A stretch of 64,000 nucleotides of DNA from Nemophila menziesii (GCA_029959085.1 JARWIR010000018.1:4960001-5024000); one strand, 5' to 3'. Positions 21,255 through 32,499 are shown, counted from the stretch's first letter. Numbers and translations: made by a program. Notes: generated from the letters alone by a model not told the origin.

Positions 21255-21880
21255 AATTTATTTAATTACCTCAGGTTTTGGCTTCTTCTCAGGTGAATTA
21301 TGAACGAGAAGAGATGTTTCTTCTGTTTTTACTAGTGATTTCTTCTTCCTCTTCGTTGCCAAGCTTTGTACCATTCTTTTGTAAGCCATCACATCCTTTC
21401 ATTTCGTCATCTCACTAACACAACTCAGAGATAAACCAAGTATGATTTAATCTATTGAAATTTAAAAGAATGATGTTCTTTTGGTTGTAATGGTAGGAGG
21501 ATATGTAATGGTGATTGGATGGAGTTTTGTAAGGAATGAAGGAAGAATAAAAGATTTGTTTGATGTTGTAATATAAAGGAAAAAAGAAGAAATTTTGAAG
21601 ACTTGATAATCTGTAGTTATTTGTGTTGTTATGGAATGGATTGAGTGAATATTATGTGTTTATGGAAGATGGGTGAAAATTCTGGTGGAGTTTTGGTGTG
21701 TTTTTAAAGGTTTTTATCAATATTCAAAGGTGCTTCAATGGAGTTTGGGGGTGGAATTTTGTATTAATGTAATAGAAGAAGGCATGAAAATAGGGTTTAG
21801 GTTGTAAGAAACCTTAGGGTTTCCTTTATCTTTGTCTAAACCGCCTCCTTGCGTTTTACAACACCTCATTCATGCTACAA
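21255..21880. other. Core 1, broken copy of the MTKRKD frame and flanks
   Basis: Minus-strand homologue of the open frame at 40,719-41,003, with substitutions and small indels. The remaining stretch to 21,880 is G-rich on the + strand with no recognisable gene. Confidence 0.4.
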
Positions 21881-21923
21881 CTATCATCACGACGCTGGTG
21901 TCGCAAATTCCTAAGTTAATATT

Positions 21924-22235
21924 GTGCGGTGTACCGCACATATGCGCGGTGTACCACGCGAATGCTCCAATTCTTTATGACATTTTAAAGCTTGGACTTA
22001 CCGTGGAGATGCTATCTGATGTACGGTGTACCGGAATAATACTTCACATCTCTGTTTCTTTACATGTGTCGTAAACCGTTCCCACATTCCTTTCCGCGGA
22101 AGGTGTACCTTGATTCTGGTGCGGTGCACCGCACGAGCCTTGACATATTTGCCAAATTGAAGCTCGTGTGATCAACCTGATATTTCGGTTGTGTTCGGTG
22201 CACCGCGATTCTCATGCGATACACCACACAAAGCG
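21924..22235. repeat. Cluster of GC-rich palindromic motifs (core 1)
   Basis: GTGCGGTGTACCGCAC (21924-21939), GCGCGGTGTACCACGCG just after, GTACGGTGTACCGG (~22,020), the perfect palindrome GTGCGGTGCACCGCAC (22119-22134) and GTTCGGTGCACCGCG (~22,194) occur within 310 bp. They stand out against the AT-rich background. Equivalent clusters lie at 31,788-32,095 and 41,386-41,690. Function unknown; methylation-prone sites or factor-binding sites are possible. Confidence 0.7.
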
Positions 22236-22649
22236 ATGTAAGCACGATTATTCAAGCTCTTTCCTCCAAACTTGAAGATGTACCTACATACACAACAAAA
22301 TGATAAACTTTCTTCTCCAATTACCTTTAGTACACATAAATAAAACTAAATTTAATAATACATACTACAAAAGCAATAAAGTAGTCTACAAATAGGTTTT
22401 CACCCTTCTTTGGCGTTTGTTCAATGTAGTGAAACTCGAAGGGTTACCTTGCGCGCTACACGGATATGATAAGTTACATTACCTCCCCACGATTTGGATC
22501 TTCCACACCAATGGTATCCTCACCTCCATGATGTATACTAAATTTATAAACATATCCCATGAATGTATATTTTCTGGTGAATGTCCAAGTTCCATAGTTC
22601 CATGAGGCGTCACCTTACTAACTATAAACGGACCCGACCATCTTTATCT

Positions 22650-23640
22650 CATGTTTCTTGGATAATTTCTTAACTTGGAGTTATACTTGAGGTTCCTTTG
22701 TTCTACTTCAAACTTCTTCTTTTAAATCCACTTATCATGGAATTTCTTGGTTTTCTCTTTATCTCCCAATAAGCTCATAATTCAAACTCAAGAGGTAAGT
22801 TAAAAGTTTTACAATACACCATTAAATACAATGATGCACCTAGGGGCGTCTTCAAAGTTGTTTTATAATCCCTCAGTGAATCATCTGACTTCATTGACCA
22901 ATCCTTTATTTCTTGTTGGTCCAGCTCCGTCTTAACCCATATCTGAAGGGATTAATCTTAGAGGGTCTTCTCAAGAATATATTTAATCTTAAGATTATAG
23001 ATTTCAGATTGACCGTTTGTTTTGTGTGTTAAGAGGTAGACACTCGATGTCTCATTCCATATTTCACAAGTACCGTTTGTATGTATTTATTCAAAAAATA
23101 CTTACCTCATCACTAATACTGACTCTTGGTGTCTCATGTCTTGTGAAAATATGTGACTTAAAGTATTTAACCACCTCTCTTCCAAAATTTGCAGGTACCA
23201 ATAAGTAGTCAACAACTAGTTATATGTATTTATTTCCATGGGATGAATACAAATGATCCCGTGAAATCAATTCCACAAACATAAAAAATCTACACCTCAA
23301 AAACATTTTTGAGTAGCATCTCGTCAAACCTCAAAATATTTCAAGTTAATTGGCATCTTTTACATTGCTTATGGCCAATTAAAACTGTATTCAAGTACCT
23401 TAGTGGTTGGGCGTTCACTCTTGAAATATCCTTCATATGGTGAGTCGTGACATCTCGCTATAACATCACGAATTTCATGCTACGACACAAACTTTTCATT
23501 CATCTGATCAATACATACTTTTAACATTAACAAATCTTCCCAAAATAAGTTCTTGGCGTGGTGAATCAATATCTTCTTCTCGTGTGGTGTGCTTCCGATA
23601 GGAAATGATCCACTCATGTCGATTGCTAACACAAGTTTAT
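22650..23640 (-). pseudogene. Ty3/gypsy integrase relic (core 1)
   Basis: Minus-strand homologue of the clearer relic at 32,500-33,480, broken by stops and frameshifts. Visible traces include the zinc-binding tail (C-x2-C around 23,365), the core region near 23,100-23,250 and the downstream part with CDALW-like and AYWE-like stretches (~22,770-22,850). Not functional. Confidence 0.6.
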
Positions 23641-24440
23641 AATATTTATAGGATGATAAAATTTGACATAAGGTCTTATTTATTTATTTTTTTAAAAGTA
23701 GTTTATCACCCAAAACTTTTTTCATAAATTCTCCTTTTAAGTCCAAAATCTTTCAAAGAGTCCCCATTACAAACACTCCTACACCCCAACTATCGTACCA
23801 TTTTTTCCGTACCCCAGGTCCCTAGTTTTGTTTTCTAATTCATATTGTTTAAATTTGTTTTATACATAATATTTTTATAGATTTGTTGTGTTTTTATTTT
23901 TTTTCTAAAATTATTCTAATAAGCTGCTCCTCTAGGATATGTTGTTTTTCAAAGAAAAAGAGCCATCCTTTAAGCATTTATTAGTCATCTCAATAATCCA
24001 TATTTCATAAAGTAAAATAACAATGCAAGGAGTGATGTACATAAGCTTTTTTCCTAAAAAAACAAAGTTTCAGTAAAATATTTGAAGAATAATTCATGCT
24101 TAACTTTTTTTCATTTTTGTTACAAGAAATATGTATTAGCCATATCAAACATTTTCTCATAAAAGAGACATATTTAAGAATTTTGATGGTAACCTTCCAG
24201 TTTTATGGGGCCACCCAGCTGAACCTCATATATATATTACATGAATCAAAGCTGCATTACGATAATAAAAACGTGGAGTAAATGATAAATTTATAAAATG
24301 TTGTTGGGGTACGGGAAAAATATTATGTTTCATTTTTTAAATAAAAATAAAGATATAAAAAACCAAATCTTATAAACCAATTAACTATAATTTTAGTTTT
24401 CATACGAATCAATAAAAGAAAAAAAAACGTCCAAGAGACA
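23641..24440. other. Core 1, AT-rich stretch without a recognisable gene
   Basis: Long T and A runs and short chance frames. Homologous stretches occur in cores 2, 3 and 4 with equal decay. I see no gene, RNA or regulatory site that I can support. Confidence 0.5.
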
Positions 24441-24442
24441 AT

Positions 24443-24727
24443 TCAAAGTATTGTCTCATGGCACATAAACATAAAAAATAATTTAAAAAATCTTGTTTCT
24501 CTACTCATCTTCACTCTTAGTTCCGTCATCGTTAAGGAATTTATCGTTGACCATCTTTGATAAGTTGGGTATGGTTTTTGAACATATGTTATATTGTTTT
24601 TATACCCCATTTGATATCCCTTGTTAAAGCCTTCCTCGCCAATATTTCTCAATAACCTCTCAAACTCTTTTGATTCCTTATAATTAGAATAACTTTCTTG
24701 TTTCAAATTAGAATTGACTTTTGTCAC
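24443..24727 (-). CDS. Unassigned open frame, 94 codons (core 1)
   Basis: Starts MTKVNSNLKQ; charged and polar in its first half (KESKEFERLLRNIGEEG), with a hydrophobic Phe-rich end. The homologues in cores 2, 3 and 4 (~34,320-34,590, ~43,915-44,190, ~59,150-59,420) are frameshifted. It lies upstream of the integrase relic on the same strand, where a gag-like region could be, but I see no zinc knuckle. Low confidence that it is a gene. Confidence 0.25.
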   Translation of the reverse strand: MTKVNSNLKQESYSNYKESKEFERLLRNIGEEGFNKGYQMGYKNNITYVQKPYPTYQRWSTINSLTMTELRVKMSRETRFFKLFFMFMCHETIL

Positions 24728-25651
24728 TTCTCACGCGTCACTGACTTCAAGGTAGATCTGAATTAAATGAATTTTTTTCAAAATATCTGACCAGTTAATA
24801 GTGGTGACTGAAACAATATGACGTTAAGAGTTTTCCAGTATACGCTATAGCTTTCCCAAAGTGACTTTTATCTCTGTTTACGCCTAGGCTTAGGTTTGGA
24901 ATTCAATTCTTGACTTCTATTCACCTCCTTGAACTCTAATGTCAGTAATTTACCTAATGTTTACACACTAAACATACAACTAAAGTACAAAAACTGTATA
25001 AATAACATAATGTCCTAAACAATGTAAAAAAGTAAGATATGGAAAATATTAAGGAAAAACTCACTTAGGTCTCGTAAACCCTTAAAAATATATCCCGTGA
25101 GTAGATTAATTTATCACAAAAGAAGAGCGCGAAATAGAAAGAGAATGAATGCTACTAAAGAAACTATCTTAATAACTCTCATATAGTGGTATCTAAGAAA
25201 TAATACACAAATACATGTAATAAACAAAAAGTTAACATGTCACAAATTTAATATTGGATTAACGTCGCAATGCAAGAAGGAGTGGTTCTCAATTAGGTTT
25301 ATATGGAGACTATAGGGAATTCATAGGTCCTCTCTTATGTCTAATGGTACACTTAGTTATTCCTTAATCGTTCAATCGTTACTCATCCAAATAGCTAGAA
25401 ATCCTAAGGTCTTTTCAGTTATAGCGTAGGATTAGGAATGTTGTGATAGATATATCTGAATTATGTAAAGTGATCTTTTGAATCTCTGCCCACTAACCAT
25501 CAACGAATCTCCATACAGCTTGAGTTACTCTCGAGAATTACCTAACTTAACCCAATGTCGATACTATAATCTTATCATCCCCAAATACCCAGTAGCACTA
25601 CTTGATGATTTACAACAATTTCCACGTTGTCAGATTTTTTCCATCTATTCT
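24728..25651. other. Core 1, non-coding stretch
   Basis: Well conserved among the four cores but without frames longer than chance. The compositional style resembles leader or LTR sequence of plant retrotransposons; no direct terminal repeats were found to confirm this. Confidence 0.4.
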
Positions 25652-25720
25652 TCTTTATATATATGTATATGTATATATATATATATTTATATATATATAT
25701 ATTTATATATATACATATAT
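25652..25720. repeat. TA-rich microsatellite (core 1)
   Basis: Interrupted (TA)n with G, C and T interruptions. Homologous tracts lie at 35,510-35,582, 45,105-45,176 and 60,345-60,418, with different lengths in each. Confidence 0.9.
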
Positions 25721-26530
25721 TAAGCTGGTAATGACACTCTTTATGAGGTGATATGTCATACCACTTATTTTTTTCCTCTTTTTTTCAAGACCCCAACAAA
25801 TCATTACAATACAAATATTTCAGCAATAGATCACAATTAAAAGCTCATAAAATCCCCACCCAATGTTCCCATAATATGGTGCCACCATCCCAAACTCAAG
25901 CTCTACTAATACTAGTATTAGGGTTGTCATATCGGAAAGTCTTATAATCTTAGACGTATGGCTTATAACATGGAAAAAAAGTAGGCTAAAAGATAGAAAG
26001 GGCCTTAGGTAGATGATAATTTAATAAACATGGGCGAGCAAACTGAAAGATAAAAGTGACTCATCAAATAAATGCATTAAACATTTTCCTAACTACTAGA
26101 GTTTGTTATTTTCTCACTTTTAGTTCATAAGATAAGCGAGTTATTCTCGCTCAAGGTTTCCTATATTTAAACTTAACTTCTACGCACTGCTGATTAATCC
26201 TATTTATCCTCTATTAAATTTCTTCATGCATATACGTTATGCATTTTGCGAAATCTTTCAAAACACACAATTCCCTATCATTAACTTGCTAATCCCAGGC
26301 TATAAAAAGGAAAATTCACTACATTCTACATCTATTCCTTATACCAATATTTTTACAAATTTTATGGTTTTTAAGAAATTAATAACAAAAACGATAAATG
26401 AGGAAAATGAATACCCCATCCCAATGCACACCTGAGTAGTGTCCGTAAAACTCGAAAAAGACTCAAAAAATAAATAAAATTATAAATATACATTAATCAA
26501 ATAAAAGAGTTTAAGGAAAGGGTTTAGGAG
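25721..26530. other. Core 1, stretch without a recognisable gene
   Basis: Conserved among cores. Short + strand frames (for example MHIRYAFCEIFQ at 26,226) recur in each copy but show no domain and lie opposite the inferred coding strand. Confidence 0.4.
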
Positions 26531-26534
26531 ACAT

Positions 26535-26740
26535 TAAGAGGTCGTATCACATCTCCTCAAAAACGCGGTCAAAATAGGTCTCAGTAATTTCTTCCCTAAT
26601 TTTCACCATGATGCGCTCAATATCTCGCATTAGGTTCTACTGGTTCATGATATTGTTGTGCTGTAACTTTTCTACTCTTGCAATTATATTCATTAGTGAC
26701 ACGACCCACACTAGGGGACCGGTTTCAAATTTATACATAC
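26535..26740 (-). pseudogene. Coiled-coil-like fragment with stop (core 1)
   Basis: Minus-strand homologue of the open frame at 36,410-36,601. Here a TAG interrupts MNQ-NLMRDIERI (AACCAGTAGAAC on the minus strand). Confidence 0.35.
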
Positions 26741-26830
26741 ATCTTCATGGAATTGAGGAAGAATAGTGATCATTTGTAATTGGTTATTTCCCTTTTTCTT
26801 TAGCCAGAACTATACACCTCTCACTTTGTA

Positions 26831-26960
26831 AATATTTGAAGACCAGACCTCCGATAACAGACTAGGCAAAACTAGGTGGAATACCTAAACATGTTGAAGA
26901 GTGATCTAGAAAGATGGAAACCAGATGCGCGACACAATTTATCATCAAACTTTTGAATTT
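26831..26960 (-). repeat. Right inner inverted repeat of core 1, shortened
   Basis: Reverse complement of the left segment at 21,145-21,250, with a ~68 bp deletion between two copies of CAAAA..ACTAGG relative to core 2 (36,691-36,834). It leads directly into E-right. Confidence 0.75.
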
Positions 26961-28280
26961 AACTTAAAGTTTAATCCAACATATTAAGAAATTACATCCA
27001 AAGACTTGGACCTAATGTATATAAAGGACACAATATATGCGTTAATGTATAGGTGTGCGACAAAACTGTGCACTCTCTTCTGCTAATGCATCAAAGAAAG
27101 CTTGGTTCAAAAAAACTATCCTCCTGATACAAAAACCAAATATTCAACAATAATTTTAAAATCTTAGAATATTCTGATCTATAAATTATTAACATAATTT
27201 TTTTAGTAAACCAACTTTAATTGAGGTTAACATTACCTGGACTAATCTGATATGAAAAAAGTGTACAAGTCACATTTATGCACTTTAATTCCAAAGGTTT
27301 TCGAATAAGCATTCAATCAGACTGAACAACATAACACTAATAGCATTTCACATTATTAAACCACGTAAATCTGCCTTTTTTTTAAGATTGAATAGCATAG
27401 TCTATAATGCAATAGTAATATTCTACCATTCGAAACACTAATGTATATCTGGCCAACAACATAACACAAGGACCAATAAAAAATTAACTATATTATGTAT
27501 TTAAATCTTGAACTTGTATTACCATAAAATAAATGATTTGACTAAGCTACATTCTGCATAAAGAGATATAGAGTGATAAAAACTTCATAGGTACCTTAAA
27601 TATCTGCAATTAATCTAAAAAAACATTAAATTTTCCAAAAACTCGAAGTTAGAAACCTTAATCAATATATTAAATTTCCTTACAATTCTGTAAATCTGTA
27701 AATTTGCAACTAATAAGCATTCACGATTTCATTTGTGCTCATCATTTTCTCTGATGAATAAATAACTAAATAAATAAATAAATAATAAATTATCAAATAT
27801 AACAAGGTATAAATAGAGAAATCAAATAGTACCTTATGTTGGTTATATGCACCAATGGACAACTTAGTTATCTCCATAATGGTGAAATCTCAAACATAAA
27901 AAAATACATAATAGAAATATTGTATTATTTGAAAAATAAATAGATTGGAGAGGTTATATTTCTTTTAAGACGAGAGAGGGGAGATGAATGAGGATAAAAT
28001 AAAGAACAAGAGTAATTAGATATTGGACACTAAAATAGGGGAGAGTTTTTTATATATATTTTGTTACATAGGGTCTCGGGTTGAACCCAAGAATTAACTT
28101 CTTCTTTTTTACCCAATGGACAAATCTTTGGGCTAGTTTTTTTTCAATTTTAGTCCGGATATTAATTAAATTCAAGGTGGGTTGAAAATTTTTAAGGTTC
28201 GACAAGATTAGGTTGGATTTTTGAATGGTCTTTGCTCAACTTTAGTTTTGGGTATTATCCAACATTACTGTTAGCTAAGG
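26960..28280 (-). repeat. E-right arm flanking core 1
   Basis: Inverted partner of 20,000-21,100 plus the outer E arm. It carries the exon-like ATG on the minus strand near 27,890 and ends at the TTAGCTAAGG outer landmark before CSD copy D. Confidence 0.82.
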
Positions 28281-28339
28281 TTGTTAAAAAAATATTTAAA
28301 TTGTTATATTAGAAATAATGTTCTTGAAAAAATAACCAT

Positions 28340-28514
28340 TGTGGGCTCAACCACACTTTAACTATTGTTTAAACAGCCAATTCACCTACCTAGTGCACAA
28401 ACAATCGCACACTATGTCCCTCACTATATATACATATAGTAATCATGAAACCATACTACATACTCAATATAGGGTTTCGATTTGTTTTTATTTTTTGGTT
28501 AGGGTTTTGAAACA
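28340..28514 (+). promoter_or_regulatory. Promoter and leader of CSD copy D (unit with core 1)
   Basis: TATATATAC near 28,425, CTCAATATAGGGTTT and a TTAGGGTTT telo-box just before the ATG at 28,515. Confidence 0.5.
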
Positions 28515-28637
28515 ATGGAGGATAGCAGAGCCGTCCTGGGCAAGTGCAACAAGGGCGACTGCACAAGACTCTTTCAATGTGAAAAAAAACCATTTTCAAT
28601 TCTTAATAAATTTGTATGTTTTCTCTTAATTTACTAG
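28515..28637 (+). CDS. Chimeric CSD-start/insertion frame with intact ATG, 40 codons
   Basis: This is the only copy D with its ATG preserved. It reads MEDSRAVLGKCNKGDC, then TRLFQCEKKPFS and a hydrophobic tail to a TAG at 28,635. The first five residues come from the CSD gene; everything after AGCAGA is encoded by the insertion. Three cysteines (spacing C-x4-C-x5-C) are seen but match no motif I know. Probably a fortuitous chimera. Confidence 0.3.
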   Translation: MEDSRAVLGKCNKGDCTRLFQCEKKPFSILNKFVCFLLIY

Positions 28638-29580
28638 ATCTATCGTAATTATTATTATAAACAAAAAATAGTATACCTATATTTCAACATGTTATATTTT
28701 AAATATTATACGATTCATCAAATCTTTATGGTCGAGGTAATTTATATTTTAATAATATATATTTAATTTTGTTTATATTATATGATTAAGTATAATACAT
28801 ATATTAATTTTATAATTTGTTAATAATTTAAATTATAATTATAAATCTTGCATTAGATGGTGGTAATTTTTTTCTTTTGTCTGTTGTAATTTTTTTTCAA
28901 GTTGTAAATATTTTTGTGGCAAACAATCATTAAGTTGTAAGTTGTCGTATTTTTTTTTCTTTTCTCAAAATATTGCAAGTTGCAATATAGATCTTACAAA
29001 TTACATATGCTTGTAACAATTTTTGGAAAAAAAATGTTTACAATTTACAAATTGTATGCAAATAGAAATTACAATATGGTTTGTTTAAAATTTGAAAAAA
29101 AAAAGATGTTTTGATAATTTTTCATTTTTATAGAATTTTTTTTATACAACATTTTTTTTTAAAAACAATTTTATTAATATGTCTGTAAGCCTGCAACATG
29201 TGAATCTATCCTTGTTAATTGTTTTTATATATATTAGAAGCATAGAATTTAAATTATTATTTATTAAATATATTATTTATATATATCAAAATAAAATTTT
29301 ACAGTAATTAAAAGATGAAGAATTTAAATAAAAATTGTTTAGTTGATGTTAACAATTATTTTTTTAAAATTTATTAAGCTCGATTAGATTAGAGTGATAT
29401 AAGAATTTTTATACTTTACTATTCTAATCTAATATGCTAAAAAATATTTTATATATGTTATTTTATTGAATGTTAGAAATATTTGTATAGAGTTTATAAT
29501 AATAAATTTAAGTAATTTTCTTTATATTATAACATTTTTTCGATACAAAGGCCCAATTTGAAATTTTTACCTCTTCTCTA
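28530..29580. mobile_element. Insertion in copy D/A (28.5 kb)
   Basis: Copy of the ~1.05 kb insertion, with ATAGCAGA at 28,522-28,529 and a mutated ATAACAGA at 29,581-29,588. Confidence 0.6.
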
Positions 29581-29658
29581 ATAACAGAAGAGAGTTGGGT
29601 TGTCATTAGATTTGACGATTGGAGAGGATTTGGTTTCATCAAGCCAAAAAATAGTAGT
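29581..29658 (+). pseudogene. CSD relic A (29.6 kb)
   Basis: As at 4521, frame broken. The tail continues to ~29,740. Confidence 0.6.
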
Positions 29659-29908
29659 AACACGGCAACTGTATGATGTCTAAAAACAACACACCAAAAC
29701 ACTAATACAATATTCCACAAAGACCGGGTTGATCTAGCTAAGTGTGTTAAAAAAATAATTAAATTGTCACCAACCCTGCTCGCAAAAAATTCATTATACG
29801 CACCGTCTGTCTCTCACTATATATACATAATAGTAAAGAGGAAACCTTACTCAATACTCATGTTAGGATTTAGATTTATTTTCATTTCTTGCGTATGGTT
29901 TTGAAACG

Positions 29909-30148
29909 ATGGAGGATAGCAGAAGAGAGAGTGGGTTTGTCATTAGATTTGACGATTGGAGAAGTTTTTGTTTCATCAAGCCAAATAATAGTGGTGACGG
30001 CAGCAGTGACGTCGTTGTTCAATTTAGTGATATCATAACCGACTGTAATGTTCGCTACCATGCATACAACTCTATGATGGCCAATAGGTTGAGTTTTATG
30101 CCCTCAAAGAGGGGGCCAAAAGTAAGTCTCATGATGTTTTGGTCTTAG
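29909..30148 (+). CDS. Truncated cold-shock-domain protein, copy B (29.9 kb)
   Basis: 79 codons, MEDSRRESG start, RSFCFIKP at RNP1 (closer to consensus than other B copies) and VVVQFSDI at RNP2 with Gln for His. Ends KVSLMMFWS. TATA at 29,818-29,825. Confidence 0.42.
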   Translation: MEDSRRESGFVIRFDDWRSFCFIKPNNSGDGSSDVVVQFSDIITDCNVRYHAYNSMMANRLSFMPSKRGPKVSLMMFWS

Positions 30149-30357
30149 GTGTTGGGAATGGTTTGAAAAGGAGCACGGGTAATTGGAATCGTGGTTGCAG
30201 ATATTGTTCTACAACGATTCCAATTACCCATGCTCCTTTTCAAACCATTATCAACAGCTGAGACCAAAACATCAAGAGCCTTACTTTTGCCCCAATCTTT
30301 GAGGGTATAAAACTCAACCTTTTGGCCAGCATACAGTTGTATGCATGGTAGCGAACA

Positions 30358-30483
30358 TTAGAGTCGGTCCTGAACAACGGAGTCACCGCTACCGTCACCA
30401 CTATTATTTGGCTTGATGAAACCAAATCTTCTCCAATCGTCAAATCTTATGACAAACCCACTCTCTCTTCTGCTATCCTCCAT
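30358..30483 (-). pseudogene. CSD copy C, frameshifted in RNP2 (30.4 kb)
   Basis: From 30483: MEDSRRESG, RRFGFIKP, then a deletion of the His-Phe-Ser-Asp codons causes a shift (GDSVVQDRL) and a TAA at 30,358. The downstream frame still carries the rest of the copy. Confidence 0.7.
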
Positions 30484-30671
30484 CGTTTCAAAACCATAAG
30501 TAAGAAGTGAAAACAAATCTAAATCCTAAATTGAGTATTGAGTAAGGTTTCTTGTTTACTATTATATATATATATTGAGAGACAGAGGATGCGTATAATG
30601 AATTGTTTGTATAATGAAATGCTTTTAGGCAGGGCAGGTGACAATTTTAATATTTTTTAACATGCTTAGCT

Positions 30672-30961
30672 AAGAGTAATGTTGGCAAAACTAGGGCTGA
30701 GCAAAGACCATTTAAAAATCCAACCCGGTCTTTTTTTACCCTAAATATTTTTAACCCACCTCGAATTTAAATAATAATCCGAATTAAAATTAAAAAAACT
30801 AGTTCAACGATTTGGACTTCGGGTAAAAAATAAGAAGTTAATTCTTGGGTTCTTCCGCAAGACCCGGTTCTTTAACAAAAAACATATATTAATATCTCTC
30901 GAAATATATCGTCCAATATCTATTACTCTTGTTCTTAATTTTATCCTCTTTCCTTTCCCTC
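30672..30961 (+). repeat. E-left stub joined to core 2
   Basis: Only the outer ~290 bp of E-left remains, up to CTCTTTCCTTTCCCTCTC. Then the sequence jumps to the left end of core 2 (TCTAGATTTTAGC). The identical join at 40,558 shows that the deletion preceded the 9.6 kb duplication. Confidence 0.8.
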
Positions 30962-31113
30962 TCTAGATTTTAGCTTACTTTATAACTTGTTTAGGCAATC
31001 CACCTAGTTTTGTCTTCGGATGTCTAGACTACACCTCTTAACAGCTTCAATCTCCAATGGGTTTAGTCATTCTACCTAGTATGTTATCGGAGGTCTAGTC
31101 TTCAAATATTTAC

Positions 31114-31780
31114 ACCTCGAATTTATTTAATTACCTCGTGTTTTGGCTTCTTCTCGGGTGAATTATGAATGAGAAGAGATGTTTCTTTTGTTTCCACTAG
31201 TGCTTTCTTGTTACTCTTCTTTGCCAAGCTTTGTACCATTCTCTTGTAAGCCATCACATCCTTTCGTTTTGTCATCTCAGTAACACACAACTTTATGATA
31301 AACCAAGTATGAGTTAATCTCTTGAACTTTAAGTGAATGGTGTTCTTATTGTTGTAATGGTTGGAGGATATGTAATTGTGATTGGATGAAGTGTTGTGAG
31401 GAAGGAAGGAAGAATAAAAGATTTCTTTGTTGGTGTAATATGAAGGAAGAAAGAAGAAATTTTGAAGAATGGATAATCTGTAGTAATTCGTGTTGTTGTG
31501 GAATGGATTAAGTGAATATTATGTGTTTATGAAAGATGGGTGGAAATTCTGGTGGTGTTTTGGTGTGTTTTTAAAGGTTTTCTCAATATTCAAAGGTGCT
31601 TCAATGGAGTTTGGGTGTGGAATTTTGTAGTAATGTAATAGAAGAAGGCATGAAAATAGGGTTTAGTTTGTAGAAAACCTTAGGGTTTCCTTTATCTTCG
31701 TCTAAACCGCCTCCTTGTGTTTTACAACACCTCCTTCATGCTACAACTATCATCGCGACGCTGGTGTCGCGAATTCCTAT
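31114..31780. other. Core 2, MTKRKD-related region and flank
   Basis: The minus strand encodes MTKRKDVMAYKRMVQ and about 35 more residues in frame (to about 31,140), but the upstream part of the 94-codon frame seen in core 3 is interrupted. The remainder shows no gene. Confidence 0.4.
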
Positions 31781-31787
31781 GTTAATA

Positions 31788-32095
31788 TTGTGCGGTGTAC
31801 CGCACATATGCGCGGTGTTCCACGCGAATGCTCCAATTCTTTATGACATTTAATGCTTGGACTTACCGTCAAGATGCTATCTGACGTACGGTGTACCGCA
31901 CCAAAACTTCACATCTATGTTTCGTTACATGTGTCGTAATCCGTTCACACGGTCCTTTTTCGCGAAAGGTGTACCTTGATTTTGGTGCGGTGCACCGCAC
32001 CAGCCTTGATATATTTGCCAAATTGAAGCTCGTGTGATCAACCTGACATTTTGGTTGTGTGTGGTGCACCGCGATTCTCATGCACTATACCACAC
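31788..32095. repeat. Cluster of GC-rich palindromic motifs (core 2)
   Basis: Contains the perfect 20-bp palindrome TGGTGCGGTGCACCGCACCA at 31,983-32,002 plus GTGCGGTGTACCGCAC (~31,790) and near-copies. Confidence 0.72.
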
Positions 32096-32499
32096 AAAGT
32101 GATGTAAGCACGATTATTCAAGGTCTTTCCTCCAAACTCAAAGATGTACCTACATACACAACAAAATGATTAACTTTATTCTCCAATTACCTTCAGTACA
32201 CATAAATAAAACTAAATCTAATAATCCACCCTACAAAAGCAATAAACTAGTCACAAATAGGTTTTCACCCTTCTTTGGCGTTTGTTCAATGTATTGAAAC
32301 TCGAAGGGTTACGTCACGCGCTACACGGATATGATGAGGTACATGACCTTCCCACAATTTGGATCTTCCACACCAATGGTATCCTCACCTCCATGATGTA
32401 TACTAAATTGATAACCATAACCCATGAATGTATATTTTCTGGTTGAATGTCCAAGCTCTATAGTTCCATGAGGCGTTACCTTACTAACAATGAACAGAC

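Larger units (their letters stand above)
21100..26960. mobile_element. Core 1: ~5.8 kb segment between inverted E arms
   Basis: Bounded by inverted sequences: TTTTGTCTTCGG...GTCTTCAAATATTTAC at 21,145-21,250 and its reverse complement GTAAATATTTGAAGACC at 26,831 onward, continuing into the E arms. Inside, all recognisable coding traces are on the minus strand: a retrotransposon integrase relic, two unassigned open frames and a coiled-coil-like fragment. No LTR pair, reverse transcriptase or transposase could be recognised. It could be a decayed Ty3/gypsy fragment captured in a larger inverted-repeat element. Confidence 0.65.
29735..30672. repeat. Palindrome 1 (29.7-30.7 kb)
   Basis: Tail-to-tail B and C copies. 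The right arm has lost about 16 nt within RNP2 of copy C, so the arms are unequal there. Confidence 0.88.

Noticed and set aside
25478..25723. Frames containing Tyr-Ile repeats over TA tracts (also 35459 and 45043)
   Set aside because: Artefact of translating (TA)n microsatellites.
21250..26830. Calling the core a complete LTR retrotransposon
   Set aside because: No pair of direct long terminal repeats, no primer-binding site and no reverse transcriptase or protease could be recognised; only integrase traces are convincing.
28515..28637. CCHC zinc knuckle in the chimeric D frame
   Set aside because: The Cys spacing (C-x4-C-x5-C, no His at the right place) does not match a CCHC finger; the sequence comes from the inserted element.
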